Part shown: positions 1 through 12,000 of the stretch, one piece after another
Numbering within the stretch: position 1 is the first letter of the stretch
Layout of the letters: each line of letters begins with the position of its first letter
NCBI GenBank assembly: GCA_903820505.1
Contig: CAIJHQ010000009.1
Location: 1-61,142, forward strand
Source of the DNA: Candidatus Omnitrophota bacterium
GTDB taxonomy: Bacteria > Omnitrophota > Omnitrophia > Omnitrophales > Aquincolibacteriaceae
DNA length: 61,142 nt
Direction: 5' to 3'
Notes under the pieces: generated by a model
Told to the model about the DNA's origin: nothing
Seen by the model: only the letters and a program-made list of their open reading frames with translations
The model's database searches: none
Translations under genes and position numbers: made by a program

Positions 1-3000
1 CTTGAGAACGTCCTCGCTGTCCGTCACGCCCTTCTCTCTTTCACGCGCGAGCCATGGCCCAAAATCCATCCACAGGTCCGAAACTTCGACAAGGCTGCTC
101 ATCATGCCGGGTTGCGTCAACAATGAAAGCTCGTGATCGCTAAAAACGGGCTCCTCAATAACGGTTTTCCGTTCTCCGGGCTTCGAGTTCTGCTTTATCT
201 GCGCGCCTATATTCCCGAACAGCTTTGACAGAAAGATAGCTTCGACCTTCATTCTCCGTCCGTAGTTTTCCCTGTAAGGCCCTTCGACACTTTTCGCCAC
301 TAACGCCTTCACGGCGGCAGAGTCTTTCGCCTCCGCAAGTGCTTTTGAGTCCACGTGATCAACAATGGACGCCGCTGCTGAGATCAAACGTCCGAGAGCG
401 CCGAGGGGGATCCGGTCCAGCCTCGTGGTTCCCACGGTCTTTTGGCCCGTTGCTTTATCTGTTACCTCTTTATTCATCGCCGTGGACACGTCCATGGGAA
501 GAAGATCTCTGATGACCTTGCCGTAATCCGGCGCCAATTTTTCATCGGGCGGCAAGCGGCTAATGAGAATCTTGAGACCTTTGGCTTGGTCCGCAAAGAG
601 TGAAGGCTCTCCAGGGGTGCCGGGTGCGGCAAGCAAATTCAAGGCCTCGAGAAATGCGACGCTCTCGTTAGGGGAAAGCTCCATCGTGTCGAAAAGCGGC
701 ACAAAAATGTCTTCCACAATGACCGGTTCGCTCAATCCGCCTTTGATCCTATTCTCTTCGTCAAGTTCGACCGTCTTAATGTCAACGCCGAAAGCGTTCT
801 TCATGAACCGGGCGACCAGCTCCCCGTACATCTTCTTGTTTTGCGGATCCTTGTAATCCTGCCGCGGGGCAGGCACGACCGGTTGTGCCGCATGCTTTAA
901 CTCCAAGGCGGCTTTCTCACGATCGACCTGGGGCCGTTGCGGCGCCGGCGTCACCGCTATCCTGGCGTCAAGGCCGCTCAACTCCTGCTCCACGGCCGTG
1001 CTCTCACCGGCGATTTTCATGAACTCATTCAAGTGCTTGCCGAACATGGGTTTCTCATACGGGTACGGCTTTTTGCCTACGGTTGCTACTGCCGCCGATT
1101 CCGCCTCAAGCCCCATCAGCCCGAGGGTGTGGGACAAATTAATGACCATTTTCCGGAAATCATAATCACGGTGCGCAAGTTCCAGGTCCTTTTTCTCGCG
1201 ATTGTCGTAGGCCCTCCGGACGTCGGACAGCGTCGTCACGCGTCCCCCTCTCTCATCGTGGTAGCTGGTCACCGCATCGATGGCGTCGCGCTTGGCGAGC
1301 GTGTATTCGAACGACGCCCGGAGAAGGGCGACACGCGCGTGAACAAAAGAAACGTATTCGTTCAATGCCAGCATCTGGATCTCCCGCAGAACTGGATCGA
1401 CCTGTAATTTCGCGAGCTCTCCTTTTGCCGCCTCAACCTTGCTCAGCGCGTTCCGTTCTCTATCTATCAGCGAGCGCGTAAACTCCACCGCCACGGAGGA
1501 ATAACGGCCCAAATTACCTCCGACCTGGCCGTCCACGGAAGGCGGTTTGACGCGCTCCATTTCAAGCTGGGCAGCGCGGATATTCTTGGTCACCATCTGA
1601 TACCTCGGGTGCCGGAACACATTCCGGAGCATCTGATCGGCGACCTCAGTACCGACAGCTTCTCCGTTAAAAACCTGCTGCAAGACCCTCGCCTGGGGCA
1701 CGTCATCGGGAAGATTGATCGCAACATCCACGGGAAGGCCTACCCCCGGCTTAAACTCATCTTTCCGCAGTTCGCTATCGCCTTTAGCGGTAGTTGTCAT
1801 GGCTTTCGTCCGGGCCTCTTCATCGGCGCTCGGCCGCCAATCCTGCGCATCCGAACCCGGGGACGCGAGATCGGATAATTTTACGCGTTCCGCATATTCC
1901 TGTTCACGGACCTTTTCGATCGCATTGGAGTGCAATATATCCAACCATCCGAGTTCCGCTATGCGGGCGCGAAGGTCCTCTTCAAGCAGGTACTCATCGA
2001 AGGACTGGTCCTCTCTCAACCGGGAGATCTTGAGCCGTGCGTCGAAAAACGGCTGAAAGATGGAATAAGTCCCGTGAAGAACGGCATTGAAATCATCGCC
2101 CGACCTCAGTCCCAGCGGGATCTGATATGCATAAGCGTCCACTCCCAACCCGCTCAAATAACGGTACTTCCCCCCCTGAATGGCCCCAAGCTGCTTGTTA
2201 ATGCTCCAGTTCAAGGCCGCGACCCGGTTGCCGCTGTATTCTATGACGTTCTCCAAATTGGCCGGGGTCATAAGAATTGACCGGCTCCTTTTCCCGTTCG
2301 CCGTTCTCGTCTCCTTCACCCCCATCAACCGCAGGCGAGCCTCGTCTTCCGGACCGGCCGCATGAAGAATAGCAACGGGATCTTTCATGCCCCGGATATA
2401 ATCAAGATATTGGGTAGGCAAATAGTAGTTCGCCCCGTTGTTCGACAGAATGGCCCGGTTAACGGACTCGATCGCATTCGACAGGTCGTCGGCCCCATAG
2501 GATGCATTCCCGGTCAACTGCTTCTGCGTATTCTCCTGCAGAACATTCGATATACCGAGGATCTGGCGGCGGTTTTCATCCCATTGCACTAAGGTATTTT
2601 GATAACGGATCTCAAGATCTTTCAGGGCCCCCCTCTCGTGGTTCTGGAACCAGTCGATCTCATCAAGAGACCTTCGCAACGCCTCGTCCGCCTGCGCGGT
2701 ACTCAGCCTCCGTTCTTTTCCCGCCTGTCCCGAATACAAATTGGAACTCACGGAACCGCCAGTCTCCTTTCGCGCCAGCTGTGCCGGCTCGTCGGGAACG
2801 ACCGCTTCGAGGTGTTCGTTGACCGGAATATCCTTCGTCGTCGGCTCCAAGGCCGGCAGATCGGAAACGAACGGGAGCATTATATCGAGCCTCAAAGTTT
2901 TCTGTTCACGCGCCGCACTCGCCAACGCTCCCGCGATACGGAGACGGCACTTGACGATATCCTCGTCCACCCTAGGGTTGAAATCAGCTCCGCGTATCGC

Positions 3001-6000
3001 CACACCGTTCTGGATCCGCTCACGGGCAGTCATCGCGATCTCCGCGGCCCTGAGCCTGAGAACTTCAATACTATGTGCGGCCTGCCTCCGCTGTTCGGGG
3101 GTAGCCGCCACGGATTCACGGACCATCTCTTCCTTCTCAATGAGCTTTTCCATCACACGCGCCGCCTCTTCTTTGTTAGCGGCCAAAATAACCTTCACGT
3201 CCAGCGGATGAAATTCCAATTCGACCCCCGGATCCCGGCCCAAGATACGAAGATACCTCACCTTCGAACGTTCCAACTCCGCGTTCAGTGTCAGGACTGC
3301 TTTCTTGGCTTCGGAGAGGTTAATATCCACCCAGCGCATTTGCTGCTCAATCATCGTCGATTTTTCGCCAGTGTTTTCGAGATCCGCCCCCTTTTCTGCC
3401 AGCAGAGTTCTCAGCCCCCTGGGCCGTTCTTCCCGTATCAGTTGTTTGGTGTCATCAGCGCCGGGAACAATTTCACTCCCGTTCATGTCCGTGACCCGGA
3501 CAAAGCGTTTGTCCGCCTGATCGGGAGATGCAACAACCACTTGAACATGCAATTCCCGGCCGAACTGGTCCACGCCGTCATAGGAAACCCCCGGCGTTTC
3601 CGTCTTGACCGTGATCGTCAGTTCCTGCGGCGTCCCCGATTCTCCTCCGATGACAAGCACCTTATTTTCCCGGGTCATGTCCTCAATAGCGCGCTCATAC
3701 AGCCTGATACGGGCGGAGATAACGTCCAGGAACTGCCTCTGGATGCCGACCGCGACGACCCAATCCCGCTCAAGCGCGGGCCCTAACATCTCCTTCTCCC
3801 TGAGCGCCGCGTCAATGGCGTCGATCTGCCCGTCGAACTTGGAATTGATCACAATAGACATGAGCGCTCCCGCGCCTTTTCCGCCTTCCCCTCCGTCAGC
3901 GGGGTTGACCATGCCGAGCCCCATCGCGCCGTCTACCTTGAAAGAAACGGAGCGGGATGTCGACACAACCTCGACATTTTTGACCGCGTCCAGGTCCGCC
4001 TGGACCAATCCGCGTTCATATTCAAGCGCCGCAACGTTACGGACCGCGTCCTCAACGTCCTTGATCTTCTTCTCCGTCGCGGAAAGGTCCTTGAGATCGT
4101 CAGCCGCTTTCTCCTTGGCTTCCTTGGTCGCGTTGTCCGATCTGAGGATCGCGTGAGCCGCAACCATCAGATCCTCAGTCTCGCGCCTTGCCTGCAACCG
4201 GGCCTCCGGATCCCGCAGTACATCGTTCTTGCCAGAAGCAATGACCTGCCTGTTCTCTTGCAGGCGACTATCGATATCTTTAAGACGGCTTTGCCAAACT
4301 CCTTTCATGATCCCGGGACGCACCGCATCCAAGATCGCGATCTTCACTTTTCCGACCGCCTCGATCTCCGCTTTGATCGTCTCAGCGTCACGCGGTTTTG
4401 GGCGGAAGAGGTCCATGATCTTCTGAAAAAAACTGCGCTCCGCGAACGCCACCGATCGATCGTGTTCCGAGAAAAGATTCTCTTGATACCTCTGGAGATC
4501 GTCGATCTTCTTCCCGTTGACGGTGCCGCTCAATCGAATACCGGCCTCATGAAGTTTCCAGCTCAACACTTCCTTGCCTTCGGCCACGTCGTTCTGTTGT
4601 TCGATCAGATTTTCATTTTCCCCGGCCCTCACGCTGCTCTCCAGCGTTGTTCCGTCGACCTTGCCCGCAGCCGGCCGGGCGCTTGCCTCCATGTCTTTGA
4701 AAAATTGCTCGTTAAGGCGTTTCTGACTCTCGCCGGTCTTGGCCTTCTCGCTGTCCGATTCGTAATCTTTCTGAAAACTGTCTACCGTCTCGGACACATC
4801 GGCCTCAAAACGGTCGATATCGATCTGCAACTGCTCCCGCTCATGGTAAGCGCCCTCCAGATCGTTTTCCGCGTTCACCAGGCCTTCAAGCGCCGCCTTG
4901 TAATCATAGACCCATCCCTTCCCTTCGCTGAAACGTTGGGCCTGGTCTTCCAGGGCTGTTCTCGCCGTTGCGCAGCGGTCTTCCGAAAGCGTGACCTCAT
5001 TCTTGTTCGTCTCGATGCGTGACGTCAGATCCTGCCCCCGCGCCTCGATCATTCTCGCCTCCCGGATGTAACGCCGTGCAATGCGGGAGCTTTCGAGCCA
5101 ATAGACCATGGGGTTCGTCTTGGGATCGTGACGGAATGTCAGGGGACACCGAAAATCGAACATATTGCCGACATTGAAGAAAACGCGCGCGTTGAAAATG
5201 ACCTGCATTCCTTCCCGGGCCTTCTTGAGCGCAAGGGCGGCCGCATCCTGCTGGTATCTTCCCCTGGCTAATGCGCCGTCTAAATTCCCTTTGCTTAAAT
5301 TTTCAGTATCGCCGAGCTTTATGCCCTGCTGTGCCAGGGCCCGGACCGCTTCCGTACGGATCTTCGCACGAAATACCGGGTCTTGGACTCGTGACAGATC
5401 CGCGAGTTCGGGGATGACGATAGGCCGGCCGGGGTCGATGCCCATCAAGGAGCCGAGGGACCGTAAATTTTCATTTTCTTCCAGAATACGGTCCTCCAAG
5501 AAATAATTCTGCGACCGGTCAAATTCTTCGATCACGGCGGCTGCATTGAGATCAAGGCGATCTTCCGTGTGCTCCCGTGCGATCTGCAGGAAACCTGTCA
5601 GATCTTCCCGGAGTTTCTGCGTATATTCCACGCGGGCCTTGGCGCTGACAATGTTATTCAAGTGCTGGCGCACCGCGGCGACGATGTTCGCCGTTTCCCT
5701 CTGGATCTGCAATTTCGCATTTTCGCTGAAATATTCGGACAGCGCCCCCTTTTCTTTCTTGCCGGGCTCCACGAGTTTGATATCGACTTCCACTCCGACA
5801 CCGGCCCCCTTAAAGACAAAGTCGGTGCCCGCCCGTGCCACCACCTTCAACTTTAGAGTACCCCGTTGTTTGACCGCTTCCCCCATCGCTTCCGAGATCG
5901 CTTGCGACGCCCTGCCCGTCTTCAAGCCCTCCGTGATCGCGCTCTCCAGCAATTCATTGACGCTGACCGTGACGGCCTCGCCTTCAACGGGAAGTTCGGG

Positions 6001-9000
6001 CATAACGAATGCGTCGCTGAGGGGCCCGGAAGCCTGTGATACGGCCCCGATTCTCCATTCATTAAAAAAACGGACGGCTTTTTCAAAAGACCGCCCCAGA
6101 ACGCCGATCTCGGCCGCTGATATCGGATCCTTGCCTAGTGTTTTCCCCGGATCCAGATCAGCCAGCTGCTGAGTCAATACGGCCAGCATTTCTTCCCGGC
6201 CCAATTTCGAGACATCCCCTTCCGGAGCGATCCGCTGCAACGCCTCGACGTACCGTGTACTGAATTCTGTAATAAAAAGTGGGCGAAGGTTCAGTTTTTG
6301 TGCGGCGTAATAGTCCTCTGCTCCCGTATCCCTGCTGCTCACGACGATGGAAGCGGCCTCCTTGGCGAAGTACGCGATCAATTCATCGGTACCCTGTCCG
6401 CGGAGACGAGCCGCATTGTCCGCTTTGATGTCGCGTAAATGTTGAAGATCGTCCAAAACCCGTTTCGCGGCATCGGCCGTTGCTTTAGACGCCGCGCCGA
6501 CGGGGCCAGAAACAGCCGCCGCACGAACAACCTCGGCCGCGGACGGAACGGGTACCCTCACCAGGGCGGCACCGGCAGACACAGGGCCCGAGACTGCGGT
6601 GGAAGAAACGACCAGGGACAGAACTGAGGACGTGTTGGTCCCGAATTTGTCGTCTATCGGCTGGACCAGATAATTGAGGCGGCTGCCACCCAATTGTTCT
6701 GCATACTGCTGGCCCGGCCTTCCCTTCATGACAGCAGCCAACTCCGGATTATTCATCACTTCGACCTGGAATTTCTGGACAACTCCCTCGCGATTTATGT
6801 GAAGCCAGTGTCCGATCTGACGAAGCGTTGGTTCGGTTACGCCGGCCGCCGTCAGCGCTTCTCTTGCCTCTTTCACCACGGCCTGCAAGTCTGCGGACGC
6901 GTTCGCCAGCGCACCAGAAACAACATGTGTCCGAACGTCCGGCTCCACACGCGGCTGTACTTTACCTCCGTCTTCAACGGGAACCGCCGCAGGAGCTGGC
7001 GATGGGGCGGCCTTGACGGCGAGCCCCGAAAGCGCTCCTGAACCAAGAATTTCAAGTGCCCCGGCCGTATTGCGCCCGTAGAAATCGTCTACCAACAACT
7101 TGTCCTGATTGACAAAGAGGTTACGATCCTTCAATCGCGCGGCAAACCTCTCATCAGGCGTCCCTCTCATAATGTTCGCAAGGGCGGGAACCTGCACCGC
7201 GTCGCTTTGGAACTTCTCAACGACACCGGGGCGATTCTTCTGGAGCCAACGACCAAGCTCGCGAGCCGTGGGCTTTGTTCCGGACTTCGTTAACGCCGTC
7301 ACTGCTTCTTTGACTGCGGTTCGCAGCGCGGCAGCGGATTCCTCCACCGCAATAAGCGCAGCCCCGCGCGCGGCAACAGGTTCCACGGACGGCTGTTTTT
7401 GACTCTCAGAAACTTTTTCCCGCGCGGGCTGAGTGGTAGTTTTATCCGGGGTCCTCGCCGATTCCGACGCGGCCGGCGGCTGGGCAGCACCCGTCTCGGC
7501 GGGCTGAGTTTCGGGACTGGTTAGTGGGACCGGTTTTTCAGCAGGAAGAACTTCTTCAACAGGGCTCTCTCCATTCGGCATGAACGAAGGAATGCGCATG
7601 AGATTCGCGATCTGCGTTAAAAAAGGCATTTCAACTATCCCCGCCCGGAGACCTGTCACGTTCTCGGATATCGACTTCGTCGCCGATGCAGCTTGAACCG
7701 CGACCCCACCGGACCAACTCACCAAACGATCCAGAATGCCGGGCTTCGCTATCGCTTCCGCGGCTGTTTTTAAAACTGCCGGCTCTTTTATGGCCGTCGT
7801 GGCCTCTCCCGATACCGCTCCTCGGGCTTGCGCTATCATCTGATTCACGGAAGCAAGGGCCAGACGAGCCTGATCGCCACGCAACGGCATTTCGGGATCC
7901 TGAATAGCATCTCGGATCGTCACAATTTGCTCCGCGATCATGGCCGTTTCATCAGAATTTTGGGGCAACGCACGAACCAGAGGCTCCAAACTGGCAAGAA
8001 CCAAGCTCAGGTTGATGCGCTCCATTTCCAAGAACCGGGCTTCCCGCGTCTTGAATTGATTCTCCTTAAGATCCTTCAGAACGGCCGTTTCGAAACTCGT
8101 ATCGTAATTATGAGACGCCCCGGTCACCTGCTGCTGCGCATATTGATAATTCGCTATCTCGGCGGTGCTCCAACCGTTCAGAGCTAGATCACCGGCTTCT
8201 GTATGGAGCCCCAAAATGCCACACACGGCCGCACTCGCACGCATCGTCAAACTGGAAACCTCAATGCCCGAATGCGTCTCCACCCATGACAAAAGATTAT
8301 GTCCCCAGTTGATGGCATTATGTTCAACGAAAAGCACCGGGTGAGAAACCAGGGAGACGTGAATCTCGTGTCCTGTGACGCGTGAGGTGACCCAAGAAAT
8401 GCCCTGATCGATGTACTGAGCTGCGCCCTGCTCTCCGGGCGCATACCCCCCCGCGAGCAACGCTATCTCAGAACCGACGATCATCATGCCCCAGGTAGTC
8501 TTGGCCCAGGCGGAATAGAAACTATTTTTAGAAAACGGATTGCTCGCCAGCGTTCTTAAAACCCCAACGAGCGGATAGACAATAAGTTGGTTGAACCAGG
8601 CCGGCGCCAGGGACTGCGGCGGCGCCCGCGCCTCTTCCTGTCTCTGACCTTCCGTCGACTTTAACTCCGTCTCCAAAAGTTCCGTCAAAAGGGTCTGCTC
8701 AACATCCGTGTGATAACGAACATAGGGCAGAATCGCCTGCAACTCCCTCAGCATCTCCGTTTTTCCAGCCGCATCGCTCCCAAGAACTTCGGCTACAAGC
8801 CGCCGTACGTCAAGATAATCAAGATCGAGACGTTTCCCAGAGGCCTTCTGTCGTTCATTGATATCGTTCAACGCACGCAGACGACCCAAAATAGCATCAT
8901 CGTATTTAATATTCGTATATTTGCGCGAAAATGAAGGCACCGTCAGCAAAAAGGAGAGAATCCCTGTATTGATCAATGAAGAAACCGTGAAGGCCTTGAC

Positions 9001-12000
9001 AAAAGCGCCGGCAACGATCCCCAAAATGGGCAAGCCAGCTGTCGCGTGCAACAACCAGACCCCCAAAGGCCCCAGCAAACCAATCCCCGCGAAACTGACC
9101 GGCAAGAACAGGGCCACCAGTCCGATCCCGACCGCGCTAAAAATGGCAAGCTTCCAACGTCTTTGAACGAACTGCAACGTGGGAACCACAATGGGTTCAA
9201 TGATAGTCTTGTTGGCAATATAAAAAACTTTTGTGTACTGGATCCTGTTGAGCGCGCCTACAACGCCTTTCTGCCGCAATAACACGTAATAGATCCCCCG
9301 CTCAATGAGGGTTCCATTTTTCCAACCCAGAAAAACCCGGTTCATATTGGGTCTTGTCGCATTGATCATGGCGCCCGCAAGCACCTCCAACGACAACTTC
9401 CTCTCAAGGGGTTCATGAGATGACCGGAACCAGTGAAATGCGATTTTCTTGCGATAAAAACCGAAAAAAAACGAATCTAAAAGATGCGGTCCCACCAGAA
9501 CAAGCCAGGAGATCCCGTGCCACAAAAAATAACCTGTTTTTTGAAAAATGTTCAGCCCTGCGGGCATCGGCTTCTTCACGGATGCCCTCTGAGCCGCTCT
9601 AAACTCCACCACGCTTTCATAACTCTTTTCGAGTTCGCCGTAGATGTACCACCACTGCTGGACAGTCCCTTCAGAGAACCCTGCGGCTCGAGAAAGTAAT
9701 GCGAGATCTTCATCATCATAACCAAATTCGGCCTTGATACGGGCAATGATCGTCGCAACGTCTGCATTGTAAAATAATCGCGGAAGCTGCTTCATTTCCG
9801 GTAAGGGTTTCCCTTCGTACTTCACGAGGATGCTCTTCAAAACATTGTTCAGAGCTGGCCGGCCTGGGGCTGCAACTTCTGGCTGCACGGTCGGCGCCTC
9901 AGCAACAGTTGTCTCTGACGGAACGGACGACGGAACTTCGGAAACGACCGTGGGCTTTTCTTCAACTATCGGAGCTTCAGGAGCAATTGCAGGCGGTTCT
10001 TCGGCTGTCGGAGCTTCAACCGCAGGTTTTTTCTCAACTATCGGAGGAGCTTCAGGAGCCACCGGGGCCTTCTCTTCTGCTTTTTGAACCGCGGCTTCCG
10101 CAGCGGCTTCTCTGGCGGCAACTTCAGCCGCGAGTTTGAGTTCCTCTTCCTTTTGGGCGACCGCTGCACGGACCTTTTCCATCGAGTAGGCGGCCGTCAC
10201 CGTATTCACTTTAAGGCCCGCCTCGCGGAGCGCTCGGACCTTTTCCGTTATGAGATCGGGGCTGGACCGCAGGAGAAACCGCAGAACTGTTTCGTTGGAC
10301 ATGTCCCCGGTGCCTACCTGCTTGAGCGCTTCCAACCTTGCCCCAAAATTCCGGTTGGTCAGAATTTTCCTAAAAGCCTGTTCCGGACGATTCAGCCCGG
10401 CAGCCTTCGCGGTATCAACACCCGCCGGAACACTGAACCCCGCATCGCGAAATAGCCGGAGGTTACTCTCGTAGAGCGCCTGTTCCGCCTGTTCAGCCGG
10501 AGTTTGTACCGCTTTGGCGATCGCCTGCCCCACATTCGTGCCGGGCGACTTTTGGGTCTGGGCCGCCAGCATTTCGGCCTTCGAGATTTTGCCCGTGGTC
10601 GCGACCACCACTCCATTCACAACCGTGTACGGCATGATCGCCTGGCGGGCTTTCAAAATATTTGCCGGAAGAACGTCCACGTTGATATCCGGATAAATGA
10701 CGTACCGATACCCCTCCAAGGGAATCTCGGTTCCCTGACGGGCACCTGGAACTTTTACCTCGCTGCTCTTTGCCACTGCGTCCGCTCTGACGATCACTCC
10801 TGCGCGAGTACCATTAAAAAGCCAAAGCTTCGCAGCCTTCCCCTTATTGCCTTTCTCAAGGTAGGCTCCCTCATAAGCTGCCAGCTGATCCTTAACGAGT
10901 TCACGCGCATCCTCATCATCCATCGTTCCGATGGCCTTGATCAGCTTCGCGTATTCGGTCTGCGCGTCCTCGGCAGCGAACATACATTCGGTCGCGGTCA
11001 ATCGTATCTCAGCACGGGCCCGTTCAAGGTTCTTTCCCTCACGGATCTCAGAACGGGTCGGAGTGCCCAATTCCGGCGCCAACTGGAAACGCGGGTCGTT
11101 GAGGACGCCGGTCTTGGGCTGGAGGAAAGCTTCGGAAAGGACTTTTTCGATCGGGAGCGGCGTCTCGCGGAGCGCGGCGTCGTAAAGAGCACTTTCCTTC
11201 TTCTTGTCGATCGCCTTGGAGATGCGCGGCGCGACCACTATATAGGAAAGGCCCTTCTCCTGAAGGTACTTTTCGATCCCGGGCGTGTGGAACCCGCCTG
11301 TGACGATGGCGGAGATCTTCTGACCCGTGGCAAGGGTTTTCTCAACCGCTCTCTCGATCAAAACCTGATCGCGCTCGAGCGCCGCTTGATAGAAGCGCTC
11401 CACGCGGGGCAGGTCCTGATCGAGTATCTCCATCTGGGACGGCAATCCTAGGGAGAAGTGGTACTGCTTGATGAGCGGTTTGAGAAAACTGGCAAACGTT
11501 TCGGCTTTGAACTCATTCTGGTGCGTGTAATAGAACTCTGCGTCCTGCTTGGTCAGGAGAAAATCGAACATCTTGCTCATGACGTCATAGATGCGCAGGA
11601 GGTGGTCGAGCTTCAGCTCCTCGGGCTTTGTGTAGAGCTTGTTCTTGACATCCTTCTCGAGGATCTCGATCTCGTCGAACAAGGAGACGTCGATCGTGTC
11701 ATAAAGCTTCATGTACCGGATGTAATTGAGAACGTTGGCGTACTTCGTCTTCAGGTCTTCCCCGTTTCCGGTCTGGGTCACGCCAACGCCTTTGATCTCT
11801 TCTTCCAGATAGGCGTAGTAGGCGGCCCGCTTCATTTTCTTCATGCGGTAGTGCACGGTGTTGGTCAGGAAGCGGGAAAGTTTATCCGGGGAAAGCGCGC
11901 GCTTGAGGTCGTTGATCAGATCGTCGGTCTCTTTTTCGGCCTTATCAAAATCGATCTGCTTCTCGAGGTCGACGAGCTGGATCAGGGAATTCATCCCCTT

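Noticed and set aside
2599-3786. 395-residue plus-strand reading frame
   Set aside because: Antisense to the giant GP1 frame, which is open across the whole region and continues on both sides.
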